A stretch of 59,482 nucleotides of DNA. Source: Desulfovibrio porci (GTDB taxonomy: Bacteria; Desulfobacterota; Desulfovibrionia; Desulfovibrionales; Desulfovibrionaceae). The stretch is from contig NZ_VUMH01000015.1 in NCBI RefSeq assembly GCF_009696265.1, forward strand, positions 1 through 59,482, written 5' to 3'. A program made the position numbers and the translations under genes. The notes beneath the pieces were generated by a model. That model was given only the letters and a program-made list of their open reading frames with translations, was not told where the DNA came from and ran no database searches. Positions 36,872-45,584 of this stretch are shown here, one piece after another (positions within the stretch are counted from its first letter, which is position 1; each line of letters starts with the position of its first letter).

Positions 36872-38203
36872 ATGAACACGCGCATGGCAACAAAAGCCCT
36901 GACGGTCTGGTCCCTGAGTCTGGGGTGCCCCAAAAAACGGGTGGACAGCGAACGTCTGCTCGGTTCTCTGGGCGTGCCCGTCAAAAGCGTGGCCCAGATG
37001 GGCCGGGCGCGTCTGGTTTTCATCAATACCTGCGGCTTTATCGCCCCGGCCGTGCGCGAATCCGTGCGGGCCGTGCTGGACGCCGTAAACCGGCTGGCCC
37101 GCTGCAAGAACAAACCTCTGCTGGCCGTGGCCGGTTGCATGGTGGGCCGCTACGGCGCGGAGGAACTGGCCCGGGAACTGCCCGAGGTGGACCTCTGGCT
37201 GCCCACGGGGGATCTGGCGGACTGGCCCGCTCTGTTGGCCCACGCCCTGGGTCTGCCCGATCCGCCGGAAAAGGTCACGGGTAACGGCGGCCGCCTGCTC
37301 TCCACCGGACCGTCCTACGCCTGGCTCAAGATCGGCGAGGGCTGCCGCCACAAGTGCGCCTTCTGCACCATCCCTTCCATACGCGGCGGACTCCGCTCAG
37401 AGGCGGCCCCGGATCTGCTGGCCGAGGCCCGCGGCCTGCTGGAGCGGGGCGTGCGCGAACTGGTGCTGGTGGCCCAGGACGTCACTGCCTGGGGCGGCGA
37501 TACGGGAGGGAAAAAAACTCTTCCGTACCTGCTGGAGAGGCTGATGGGCCTGGACGGCCTGGCCTGGCTGCGTCTGCTCTATCTCTACCCCAGCGGCGTC
37601 ACGCCGGAACTGCTGCGCTTCATCAAGGAGGCGGGCGCGCCCCTGCTGCCCTATCTGGACATTCCCTTGCAACACGCTCACCCGGATGTGCTGGCCCGCA
37701 TGGGCCGACCCTTTGCCGGCGATCCCCGGCGCGTGCTGGAGCGGGTGCGCGACATCCTGCCCGAAGCCGCAGTGCGCACCACCTTCATTGTGGGCTATCC
37801 CGGCGAAAGCGAAGCGCATTTTGACAGTCTCTGCCGTTTTGTGGAGGAAAGCCGTTTCCGGCATCTGGGGGTCTTCGCCTATCAGGCCGAGGAGGGCACA
37901 CCGGCCGCCACGCTGCCGGATCAGGTGCCGGACGAGGTCAAGGAACGCCGCCGCGCCACGCTCATGGAAATTCAGGCGGGCATCAGCGAAAGTCTGCTGG
38001 AAGCCCACGTGGGCCGTCGCCTGCCCGTGCTGGTGGATGCGCCGCATCCGGAGTGGCCGGGCCTGCACAGCGGGCGGGTCTGGTTCCAGGCGCCCGAGGT
38101 GGACGGCATGACCTACGTCAGCGGCCCCGGCGTGACTCCCGGCGCGCTGGTGGAGTGCGATATCGTTGAGAATACGGAGTATGACCTGACCGCGTTGGCC
38201 TGA
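36872..38203 (+). CDS. rimO: Ribosomal protein S12 methylthiotransferase
   Basis: Radical-SAM enzyme that adds a methylthio group to an Asp of ribosomal protein S12. N-terminal UPF0004 domain: SLGCPKKRVDSERLLG, INTCGFI, AVAGCMVGRYG (three Cys for the second Fe-S cluster). Radical-SAM motif: EGCRHKCAFCTIPSIRG. C-terminal TRAM region after about residue 370. 443 residues. SLGCPKN of most homologues is SLGCPKK here. A second ATG at 36884 is possible; no strong ribosome site is visible for either. Confidence 0.94.
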   Translation: MNTRMATKALTVWSLSLGCPKKRVDSERLLGSLGVPVKSVAQMGRARLVFINTCGFIAPAVRESVRAVLDAVNRLARCKNKPLLAVAGCMVGRYGAEELARELPEVDLWLPTGDLADWPALLAHALGLPDPPEKVTGNGGRLLSTGPSYAWLKIGEGCRHKCAFCTIPSIRGGLRSEAAPDLLAEARGLLERGVRELVLVAQDVTAWGGDTGGKKTLPYLLERLMGLDGLAWLRLLYLYPSGVTPELLRFIKEAGAPLLPYLDIPLQHAHPDVLARMGRPFAGDPRRVLERVRDILPEAAVRTTFIVGYPGESEAHFDSLCRFVEESRFRHLGVFAYQAEEGTPAATLPDQVPDEVKERRRATLMEIQAGISESLLEAHVGRRLPVLVDAPHPEWPGLHSGRVWFQAPEVDGMTYVSGPGVTPGALVECDIVENTEYDLTALA

Positions 38204-38259
38204 ACCCCGGCTTGGCTCAGGCCGGACCGTCAGTATGGGATTTCAGGAGGAAGCGCCGC

Positions 38260-39918
38260 ATGGGCGAAGGCATTTTCGGCACACTGCATCCCTTTCTGGA
38301 AGGCGGCGCGGTCTATGGCCGCAAGGTGGCCAATGTCGGCTTCATGGAAGCTTTGCTCCGGCTTGACCCCTTTGAGGAATACCATTTTTTTGTGGCCGAC
38401 CCGGATGCGTTGCGCGCGGCCTTCGCTGCCCGCCGCGACCTGCCCGCCGCGGCGCGGGAGGCCGTGAAGATCTTCGGCCGTCAGGAATTGGCCGGGGCGC
38501 TGCGCGTCACGCCGTACCACTGCTTTCATCTTTCCGACCCCATTGCCGGCCAGCCGGAGCTGACCTCCCTGCGCAACGCTCTGGCCCCCCGGCTTTTCCC
38601 TATCACCAGCGTTAACCACACCCTCAGCTATGCGGACTACGCCCTGCGGTTCCTGGCCCAGATCTGGCCCGGCGTCACCAGGCGCGACGCCGTCGGAGCC
38701 ACGTCACGCGCGGCGTCCAAGGTGCTGGAAGGCTATTTCGCGCAGTTGCGCGAGGGCTACCATCTGGACCCTTCCTGGCCACAGCCCCGGCTGGAGATCA
38801 TCCCGCTGGGCGTGGACCCCGCCGCCTTTTCCGGACTCGTGCCGGAGGCGCGCCGCACGGCCAGGGCGCGCTTTGGTCTGGCCGCAGAAGAGACAGTCTG
38901 TTTGCTGCACGGCCGGATCAGTCTGGACGACAAGCTGGACGCCTTGCCCGTGCTCTATGCCCTGCGCCGGGTCATGGAGGAAGTCCCCTCCGCCCGCCCG
39001 CGCCTGGTGCTCTCCGGCGGAGCGCGGCCCGGCGACCATTATCCGGAGGCTCTGGAGGCCGCCGCGCGGGCGTTGAAGGTGCCGCTCACTCTGGCGCCCG
39101 ATCCCTCGCCCGAAGATGTGCGTCAACTGTTCGCGGCGGCGGATGTCTTTGTGTCGCCGTCGGACAATATCCAGGAAAGTTTCGGTCTGACCCTGCTGGA
39201 GGCCGGAGCCGCCGGGCTGCCGTCCGTGGTTTCGGACTGGGACGGCTACCGGGACCTGGTGGAGCATGAAACCAGCGGTTTTCTGGTCCCGACTCTGGCC
39301 CCGGCGGCCACGCCTTTGCTGGATTGTCGCGCCCGGACCCTGCCCGACAACATTCACCAGATGTATCGGGCACAACAGACGGCGGTGGATGTTCCGGCCC
39401 TGGCCGAGGCTTTGCGCCGTCTGGTCTGTGACGCGCCGTTGCGGGAGCGCATGGGGCGCGCGGCCCGGCGGCGCGTGCTGGAAAACTTCACTTGGGAGGG
39501 CGTCATCCGACGCTGGCTGGCCTTCTGGGATGCACTCCGGCGGGAGCCCCTGAGCCCGGCGGACGAGGAGCGGGCGCGCACGGCCCGGCATCCGGCTTTT
39601 TTGCGCCTGGGGGAGCTATTTTGCGGTCATCCCAGTGCGACGCTCTCCGTGGAGGCCCCCGGACTCTGGGTCCGGACCACGGCCAGGGGTGAGCGCGTCC
39701 GGGCCGGGCGGGAATTCTGCATTTCCTGGCCCGGTCTGGAACATTGCCTGGACGGCGCGGATTTTCGCGGGATGCTGGTGCAGGCCCGGCATCCCGCGCG
39801 GGCGGATGAGCTGATCCGCCGGGCTTGTCCCCCGGGCCGCAGTGCCGAAGGTGCGCGTTTTGCCCTGCTCTGGGCTTTGAAGAATGATTTGCTGGAGTGT
39901 GTGGGCCAACCCGGCTGA
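38260..39918 (+). CDS. Family 4 glycosyltransferase, large
   Basis: 552 residues. The N-terminal domain ends in a hydrophobic region, and the GT-B donor domain has AEETVCLLHGRISLDDKLDALP, then LSPEDVRQLFAAADVFVSPSDNIQESFGLTLLEAGAAGLPSVVSDWDGYRDLV, with the EX7E pattern (ESFGLTLLE). A C-terminal extension of about 100 residues after the donor domain has no recognised motif. The start ATG 38260 is preceded by CAGGAGGAAG; an upstream codon at 38212 is less likely. Possibly a surface or flagellin glycan enzyme, since the flagellin gene follows; this is inference from position. Confidence 0.87.
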   Translation: MGEGIFGTLHPFLEGGAVYGRKVANVGFMEALLRLDPFEEYHFFVADPDALRAAFAARRDLPAAAREAVKIFGRQELAGALRVTPYHCFHLSDPIAGQPELTSLRNALAPRLFPITSVNHTLSYADYALRFLAQIWPGVTRRDAVGATSRAASKVLEGYFAQLREGYHLDPSWPQPRLEIIPLGVDPAAFSGLVPEARRTARARFGLAAEETVCLLHGRISLDDKLDALPVLYALRRVMEEVPSARPRLVLSGGARPGDHYPEALEAAARALKVPLTLAPDPSPEDVRQLFAAADVFVSPSDNIQESFGLTLLEAGAAGLPSVVSDWDGYRDLVEHETSGFLVPTLAPAATPLLDCRARTLPDNIHQMYRAQQTAVDVPALAEALRRLVCDAPLRERMGRAARRRVLENFTWEGVIRRWLAFWDALRREPLSPADEERARTARHPAFLRLGELFCGHPSATLSVEAPGLWVRTTARGERVRAGREFCISWPGLEHCLDGADFRGMLVQARHPARADELIRRACPPGRSAEGARFALLWALKNDLLECVGQPG

Positions 39919-39963
39919 CCTCCCCACCTGATATTGCCGGATGCGGCGGAAAGCCGAATGAAA

Positions 39964-39995
39964 ATATCCCCGGAGGGCACGCCCTCCGGGGATAT
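39964..39995. terminator. Terminator between the glycosyltransferase and flagellin genes
   Basis: A 15-bp stem (ATATCCCCGGAGGGC) with a two-base loop. On the minus strand it is followed by TTTTCATT, so it should end the flagellin transcript. Confidence 0.8.
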
Positions 39996-40031
39996 GTGGT
40001 CTGCGCGTGCGAAGCGCGCCCTCAACCCGGA

Positions 40032-40916
40032 CTAGCCGATAAGCTGCATAGCCATCTGCGGCATGCTGTTGGCCTGCGAAAGCATGGCCACAGCGGACTG
40101 GGTGAGGATCTGGTTACGGACAAACTGCGTCATTTCCGTGGCCACGTCCACGTCGGAAATGCGCGATTCAGCCGCCTGCAGGTTTTCGGCTTGTGTGGTA
40201 AGGTTGGAAATGGTGTTTTCCAGGCGGTTCTGCAACGCGCCCAGATGCGCCCGGATCTTGTCCTTGGAGACCACGGCGTCGGTCAGGCCCACCAGGGCCT
40301 TCTGCGCGGCCGCCTGGGTGGAGACCGTGTAGGCCTTGGAGTTGGCGTCAGCCTGATTGCCCACACCCAGAGCCGAGGCGGTGCTCGTGCCGATCTGGAT
40401 GTAGTAATAGTCTTCCGCCGAGTCGTTGGCCGTGCCGAAGTGGATCTTCATCTTGCCGGTGGAGGTCATCGCCGTGCCGCTGTGCACGCTACTGGACAGA
40501 TTGCCGTTCAGCAGATGGATGCCGTTGAAGTCCGTGGAGTTGGCGATTCGGGTGATTTCCGAAGCCATGGCCTGATACTCGGACTCAATCATCAAACGCT
40601 GAGTGGAATCATAAGTGCCGGTGGCGGCCTGTTCGGCCAGTTCCTTCATGCGGGTCAGCTTTTCGTCGATGACGCCCAGGGCGCCGTCAGCCGTCTGGAT
40701 GAGGGAGATGGCGTCATTGGCGTTACGCACGCCCTGTTGCAGAGCCGCAATGTCGGTCCGCATCAGTTCGCGGATGGCCAGACCGGCGGCGTCGTCAGCC
40801 GCAGAATTGACGCGCAGGCCTGAAGACAGGCGCTGGGTCGAGGTCTGCAAGTTGCCGTAATGGCTGGTCAGGGTGTTGGCGACGTTGGTGGCCATTTGGT
40901 TGTGATTGATATACAT
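40032..40916 (-). CDS. Flagellin
   Basis: 294 residues with the conserved D0/D1 ends: MYINHNQMATNVANTLTSHY at the start, RLSSGLRVNSAADDAAGLAI, and the C-terminus ESRISDVDVATEMTQFVRNQ, then ILTQSAVAMLSQANSMPQM. The variable middle is short, as in compact flagellins. The ribosome site is GGAGGAATGTC. A FliA-type promoter lies at 41045-41071. The second flagellin at 42229-43113 has the same length and is nearly identical outside the middle. Confidence 0.97.
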   Translation of the reverse strand: MYINHNQMATNVANTLTSHYGNLQTSTQRLSSGLRVNSAADDAAGLAIRELMRTDIAALQQGVRNANDAISLIQTADGALGVIDEKLTRMKELAEQAATGTYDSTQRLMIESEYQAMASEITRIANSTDFNGIHLLNGNLSSSVHSGTAMTSTGKMKIHFGTANDSAEDYYYIQIGTSTASALGVGNQADANSKAYTVSTQAAAQKALVGLTDAVVSKDKIRAHLGALQNRLENTISNLTTQAENLQAAESRISDVDVATEMTQFVRNQILTQSAVAMLSQANSMPQMAMQLIG

Positions 40917-41044
40917 GACATTCCTCCATGAATGTGCTGTCTGCCCGGCGGTGCACTACGCACGCCCGCTTCCTTGCGGACTGCCGCCGCACAATGCCTG
41001 CATTCGCAGGGTTTGCGCTGTTGTTCCCAATACGCTTGCCTGTT

Positions 41045-41071
41045 CTTTCGGCACGTTGGCCGGAAGCATTA
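41045..41071 (-). promoter_or_regulatory. Sigma-28 (FliA) promoter of the first flagellin gene
   Basis: On the minus strand TAAT, 15 bases and GCCGAAAG fit the consensus TAAA-N15-GCCGATAA with the -10 box matching 6 of 8. It lies about 130 bases upstream of the start codon. Confidence 0.7.
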
Positions 41072-41258
41072 GGGGCGCGGCCCCTGCCGTCAAGGGAAGG
41101 CCCTTGTTTCCTCTGACTCGTGGCGTCAGAGGAGGCAAAAATTGCCTGAAAAACCTGCACCTACACTTAAGCATGATCCGTGCCAAAACAAACGTCGGAA
41201 GTCCGGCGCGTCGGCAAGTGGATGCAATCAGCCTGCATTTGAACTTTTCAACAGCATC

Positions 41259-41286
41259 TTGACATAATAAATGGGATGATTATCCA
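41259..41286 (+). promoter_or_regulatory. Candidate promoter of the hsp20 gene
   Basis: TTGACA (41259-41264) with a 16-base spacer and TATCCA (41281-41286). The -35 box is perfect for sigma-70; the -10 is poor. A heat-shock sigma site cannot be excluded. Confidence 0.4.
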
Positions 41287-41318
41287 TAGGATAGAATGTT
41301 TTTCACAGGAGGTTTGCC

Positions 41319-41849
41319 ATGAATAATATGCGTTTTTCCCCCCGCCGCTGGTTTGCGCCTCGCGAGACCGCGTCCCGTCGGGACGATCTGCCGATGACGC
41401 CGGCGCGCGACGACATAGACAGCTTTTTCCAGACCATGTTCAATGGCATGGTGACGCCGTGGGAAGCCATGAACGAGTTTTTGCCCTTCTGGCGGCATCA
41501 GCGCGCCGAGGCTGACATCCTGCCGAGCCTGGATCTGACCAGCGACGAGAAAGCCTATGCGCTGAGCATTGAGCTGCCCGGCGTGGAGCCGGAAAACGTC
41601 AAGCTGGAAGTGCGCGACAACGCTCTGATCATTGCCGGTGAGAAAAAGCACGAGAGCACGGACGACAAGAAAAACTGCCATGTGCTGGAACGGGTCTATG
41701 GTTCCTTCCAGCGGGTGTTGGCTCTGCCGGATGACGCGGATGTCGGCGCCATCACGGCCGCGCATAAAAACGGTGTGCTGACCGTCACCGTTCCACGTAA
41801 AGCCCCGGCCCAACCCCAGGCCAAAACCATTGAAATAACCAGGGAATAA
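41319..41849 (+). CDS. Small heat shock protein (Hsp20 family)
   Basis: 176 residues with an alpha-crystallin domain (about residues 62-165): LPSLDLTSDEKAYALSIELPGVEPENVKLEVRDNALIIAGEKK, the F-R-L pattern of FQRVLALPDDADVGAITAAHKNGVLTVTVPRK, and a short C-terminal extension with IEI. The N-terminal region has FFQTMFNGMVTPWEAMNEFLPFW. It holds unfolding proteins until other chaperones act. AGGAGG is placed 8 bases before the ATG. It sits between two flagellin genes but in opposite orientation. Confidence 0.93.
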   Translation: MNNMRFSPRRWFAPRETASRRDDLPMTPARDDIDSFFQTMFNGMVTPWEAMNEFLPFWRHQRAEADILPSLDLTSDEKAYALSIELPGVEPENVKLEVRDNALIIAGEKKHESTDDKKNCHVLERVYGSFQRVLALPDDADVGAITAAHKNGVLTVTVPRKAPAQPQAKTIEITRE

Positions 41850-41884
41850 ATCCTCCTCCACACGGGCCGTCGCTCCGGACCATG

Positions 41885-41912
41885 AGCCCCCGTCGTTCCG
41901 GCGGGGGCTTTT
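41885..41912 (+). terminator. Terminator after hsp20
   Basis: An AGCCCCCG/CGGGGGCT stem is followed by TTTTG, 35 bases after the stop codon. Confidence 0.75.
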
Positions 41913-42115
41913 GCCTTTCAGAGGGGAGCACATTGCGGTTTTGCGTTTTTGGATGACGCGGCATGTACAAAAGCCAGTAGTCCCGATACGCCACACCGTG
42001 CGGCATCTATTCCCGCCGTAAGCGAGCGGATTTCGTGTTGCTCCGCCCGGCGAGTTTTTCGAAAACGAGCCGCTGGCGGCGCAAACGCCGCGAAGCCGGG
42101 TTTGTCATCAATGTT
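41913..42115. other. Intergenic region between hsp20 and the second flagellin gene
   Basis: No gene recognised. The few short reading frames here lack ribosome sites. Confidence 0.4.
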
Positions 42116-42147
42116 AAAGCCCGGTCCGTTACTACGGACCGGGCTTT
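42116..42147. terminator. Terminator of the second flagellin gene
   Basis: A perfect 14-bp stem (AAAGCCCGGTCCGT) with loop TACT; on the minus strand it ends in TTTAAC. It lies 82 bases past the flagellin stop. Confidence 0.65.
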
Positions 42148-42228
42148 CTCTCACATCGTTACGGCCATGCGGCACTCCCCTGCCGCGTGGCCGGTTATGG
42201 GTCGTCTCCCTCCACCACGAAGTTTTTC

Positions 42229-43113
42229 CTAGCCGATGAGCTGCATGGCCATCTGTTGCATGCTGTTGGCCTGCGACAACATGGCCACGGACGACTGGGT
42301 GAGAATCTGGTTGCGGACGAATTGCGTCATTTCCGTGGCCACGTCCACGTCGGAAATGCGCGATTCAGCCGCCTGCAGATTCTCGGCCTGGGTGGTAAGG
42401 TTGGAAATGGTGTTTTCCAGGCGGTTCTGCAACGCGCCCAGATGCGCCCGGATCTTGTCCTTGGAGACCACGGCGTCGTTCAGGCCTACCAGAGCTTTCT
42501 GCGCGGCCGCCTGGGTGGAAACCGTGTAGGCCTTGGCGCTTGTGGCGGCGGCGTTGCCTACGCCCAGAGCCGAGGCGGTGCTCGTGCCGATCTGGATGTA
42601 GTAGTAGTCCTCCGCCGAGTCGTTGGCCGTGCCGAAGTGGACCTTCAACTTGCCGGTGGACGACATGCCGCTGCCGACGTGCGCGCTGCTTGACAGGTTG
42701 CCGTCCAGCAGCTTGATGCCGTTGAAATCCGTGGCGTTGGCAATCCGGGTGATTTCCGAAGCCATGGCCTGATACTCGGACTCAATCATCAGACGCTGGG
42801 TGGAATCGTAGGTGCCGGTGGCGGCCTGCTCGGCCAGCTCCTTCATACGGATCAGCTTTTCGTCGATGACGCCCAGGGCGCCGTCGGCGGTCTGAATAAG
42901 GGAAATGGCGTCGTTGGCGTTGCGCACGCCCTGTTGCAGAGACGCGATGTCGGTGCGCATCAATTCGCGGATGGCCAGACCGGCCGCGTCGTCAGCCGCG
43001 GAATTGATGCGCAGGCCTGAGGACAGGCGCTGGGTTGAGGTTTGCAGATTGCCGTAATGGGATGTGAGAGTGTTGGCCACGTTGGAGGCCATCGTATTGT
43101 GGTTGATATACAT
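42229..43113 (-). CDS. Flagellin, second copy
   Basis: 294 residues when started at MYINHNTMASNVANTL; the upstream ATG that adds MEEC comes from the ribosome site GGAGGAATGT. It matches the first flagellin almost throughout, with small differences in the middle (SSSAHVGSGMSSTGKLKVHFG against SSSVHSGTAMTSTGKMKIHFG). Two flagellins may build a mixed filament or allow exchange by recombination. The FliA-type promoter lies at 43192-43218. Confidence 0.97.
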   Translation of the reverse strand: MYINHNTMASNVANTLTSHYGNLQTSTQRLSSGLRINSAADDAAGLAIRELMRTDIASLQQGVRNANDAISLIQTADGALGVIDEKLIRMKELAEQAATGTYDSTQRLMIESEYQAMASEITRIANATDFNGIKLLDGNLSSSAHVGSGMSSTGKLKVHFGTANDSAEDYYYIQIGTSTASALGVGNAAATSAKAYTVSTQAAAQKALVGLNDAVVSKDKIRAHLGALQNRLENTISNLTTQAENLQAAESRISDVDVATEMTQFVRNQILTQSSVAMLSQANSMQQMAMQLIG

Positions 43114-43191
43114 ACATTCCTCCATGAATGCTGTATGTCCCGGGCGGCGCCCAATGCCGACGCGTCCGTGCGTCCTTCCACCCCTGTAATC

Positions 43192-43218
43192 CTATCGGCG
43201 TTGCGGATCGATGTATTA
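43192..43218 (-). promoter_or_regulatory. Sigma-28 (FliA) promoter of the second flagellin gene
   Basis: On the minus strand TAAT, 15 bases and GCCGATAG match FliA consensus with 7 of 8 bases in the -10 box, about 80 bases before the start. Confidence 0.8.
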
Positions 43219-43362
43219 GGCCTGGCGGGAAAATTTTTCCTGCCGACATCCTGCTGTATTTTTTATGTTTTTGGAGAAGGGATAGGGAAAGCCCGGATTT
43301 TCCGGCGCGTGGGCGGCAAATTTTTCCTCCCCGCGCCTGCGCGCCGTCATGCGGTACAAGTC

Positions 43363-43397
43363 AAAAACCCCGCCTGTCTTGGACAGGCGGGGTTTTT
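43363..43397. terminator. Terminator of gapA
   Basis: A perfect 16-bp stem with loop TTG (AAAAACCCCGCCTGTC on the left arm). T runs occur on both strands, so it can stop transcription both ways. It lies 24 bases from the gapA stop. Confidence 0.9.
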
Positions 43398-43420
43398 AAC
43401 CTCAAAAAACGGGGGGAGGA

Positions 43421-44422
43421 TCAGCAGTCCTTGCCCACCATGCGCAGGAGGCGCAGCAGCTGGTTGGTGAAACCGGCCTCGTTATCGTACCAGATCAGCA
43501 GCTTGACCATGCTCTGATCCAGCACCTGGGTGGACAGGGCGTCCACCACGCCGCCGTAGGTGCTGCCTCTGTAGTCGATGGAAACCAGGGGCTCCTCGGA
43601 AAAGCCCATGTTGTCGCAAAGCGCGCCCCGGCTGGCCGCCTTGAGCGCCGCGTTGACGGCCTCGGCGTCGCAGGCTTTTTCCACTTCACAGGTCAGGTCG
43701 ACCAGCGAACAGTCAAAGGTGGGCACGCGCACGGACATCCCGTTGATCCTGCCTTCCAGCTCCGGCATGACCACGCCCACGGCCTTGGCCGCGCCCGTAC
43801 TGGACGGCACCATGGACACGGCTGCGGCCCGGCCGCGCCGCCAGTCCTTGTGCGAGCCGTCCAGAATGCGCTGGCTCATGGTATAGGAGTGAATGGTGGT
43901 CATCAGGCCGTGGCGGAAGCCGAAATTCTCATGCACGACCTTGACCGCCGGGGCCAGACAGTTGGTGGTACAGGAGGCGGCGGAGATGATGGCGTGTTTG
44001 GCCGGGTCGTAGATGTCCTGGTTCACGCCCATGACGATCATGGCGTCCACGCCCTTGCCCGGCGCGGAGATCACCACTTTTTTGGCTCCGCAGTCCAGGT
44101 GCCGCGAGAGGCCCTCGCGGTCCTTGATGGTGCCCGTGGTTTCCACGGCCAGGGTCACGCCCAGGCGTTCCCATTCCCATTCGCCCGCCTTGCAGCGGGT
44201 CACCGCGATATGCCGGCCGTTGACAATAATGCCGTCGTCATCGTGCCCCACCTCACCGGCAAAAACGCCGTAGGTGGAGTCATACTTGAACAGATAGGCC
44301 AGGGCGGCGTTATCCGCGCGGGCGTTGACGGCCGCGATCTGGAGATCCTGATCGTCGGCCAGCAGGCGCAGCAGGTAGCGTCCGATGCGGCCGAAGCCGT
44401 TCATTCCCAGTTTGACGGGCAT
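43421..44422 (-). CDS. gapA: Glyceraldehyde-3-phosphate dehydrogenase
   Basis: Converts glyceraldehyde 3-phosphate to 1,3-bisphosphoglycerate with NAD(P). 333 residues: NAD site KLGMNGFGRIGRYLLR, catalytic SAASCTTNCLAP with Cys151, and the conserved RVPTFDCSLVDL and WYDNEAGFTNQ. The C-terminus is normal. fba lies 27 bases upstream, so the two glycolysis/gluconeogenesis genes form one operon. Confidence 0.97.
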   Translation of the reverse strand: MPVKLGMNGFGRIGRYLLRLLADDQDLQIAAVNARADNAALAYLFKYDSTYGVFAGEVGHDDDGIIVNGRHIAVTRCKAGEWEWERLGVTLAVETTGTIKDREGLSRHLDCGAKKVVISAPGKGVDAMIVMGVNQDIYDPAKHAIISAASCTTNCLAPAVKVVHENFGFRHGLMTTIHSYTMSQRILDGSHKDWRRGRAAAVSMVPSSTGAAKAVGVVMPELEGRINGMSVRVPTFDCSLVDLTCEVEKACDAEAVNAALKAASRGALCDNMGFSEEPLVSIDYRGSTYGGVVDALSTQVLDQSMVKLLIWYDNEAGFTNQLLRLLRMVGKDC

Positions 44423-44449
44423 GGTTGCACTCCTTGTGTGCGAAGAGGT

Positions 44450-45376
44450 TTATGCTTTGCCGGAAGATCCCATGACGTTGCGGATCTTGTGAGCCACCAT
44501 GTTTTTGACGGCCTCGCGGGCCGGAGTCAGGTAGGAGCGCGGGTCGAACTGTTCCGGGTGCTCGGCCAGGAACTGGCGGATGGAGGCCGTGAGCGCCAGG
44601 CGGATGTCCGTATCCACATTGATCTTGCACACGCCCATGCCCGCGGCCTTGCGCAGCATGTCCTCGGGCACGCCTCTGGCGCCGCCCACCTGGCCGCCGT
44701 ATTTGTTGCACAGCTCCACAAATTCCTGCGGCACGCTGGAGGCCCCGTGCAACACCAGCGGATAGCCGGGCAGCTTGGCGCTGATGGCTTCCAGGCGCGC
44801 AAAGTCCAGTTTGGCCTCGCCCTTGAACTTGTAGGCCCCGTGGCTGGTGCCGATGGCCACGGCCAGAGAGTCGCAGCCCGTGCGCCGGACAAAGTCCACG
44901 GCCTCGTCCGGGTCGGTGTAGACGTGCTCGGCGGAGCTGACGTGCTCTTCCACACCGGCCAGTTTGCCCAGTTCGGCCTCCACCCAGACGCCCTTGGGAT
45001 GGGCATAATCCACCACCTGCTTGGTCAGGGCGATGTTTTCCTCATAGGGCAGATGCGATCCGTCGATCATCACCGAGGTGAAGCCGCCGTCAATGCAGTC
45101 CTTGCACATTTCAAAGCTGGGGCCGTGGTCCAGATGAACCACCACGGGCACGGACGGGTCGTCGATCAGGGCGGCTTCCACCAGTTTCATAATGTAAGTC
45201 TGCCCCGCGTATTTACGGGCTCCGGCGGAAACCTGAAGGATAACCGGGGATTTTTCCTCCGAGGCGGCACGCATGATGCCCTGGACAATTTCCATATTGT
45301 TGACGTTGAACGCGCCCACGGCGTAGCGCCCGGCGTAGGCGGCGGCGAACATTTCCTTGGGTCCCATAAGAGGCAT
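44450..45376 (-). CDS. fba: Fructose-bisphosphate aldolase, class II
   Basis: Zn-dependent aldolase of 308 residues that cleaves or forms fructose 1,6-bisphosphate. Motifs: YAVGAFNVNNMEIVQGIM, VHLDHGPSFE (Zn-binding His), SVMIDGSHLPYEENIA, VEAELGKLAG (Glu), GTSHGAYKF (His), YPLVLHGASSVP (His) and INVDTDIRLA. A ribosome site (AGGAGG) precedes the start. Confidence 0.97.
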   Translation of the reverse strand: MPLMGPKEMFAAAYAGRYAVGAFNVNNMEIVQGIMRAASEEKSPVILQVSAGARKYAGQTYIMKLVEAALIDDPSVPVVVHLDHGPSFEMCKDCIDGGFTSVMIDGSHLPYEENIALTKQVVDYAHPKGVWVEAELGKLAGVEEHVSSAEHVYTDPDEAVDFVRRTGCDSLAVAIGTSHGAYKFKGEAKLDFARLEAISAKLPGYPLVLHGASSVPQEFVELCNKYGGQVGGARGVPEDMLRKAAGMGVCKINVDTDIRLALTASIRQFLAEHPEQFDPRSYLTPAREAVKNMVAHKIRNVMGSSGKA

Positions 45377-45584
45377 GACTTCCTCCTTTTTTACTTGCGG
45401 TATGGCCGGGAGAGGTTCCCACCGGCCGAAAAACGGTCAGAACTACCACATATCCCATATGGAGGAAAAGCGCAAAGGGGAATGCTTTCCGGCTGGGCGG
45501 CGGCCCGCCTTTCCCGTGGCGGAAGCGGCGCGGCGACGACGATTTGTACGACTACTGCGCGGATGATCCCATGGGCCGGGCGTC
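45377..45584. other. Gap between fba and surE
   Basis: 208 bases before fba, downstream of surE on the same strand. A promoter for fba-gapA probably lies here; a near-palindrome CATATCCCATATG occurs at 45450-45462. No gene seen. Confidence 0.35.
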
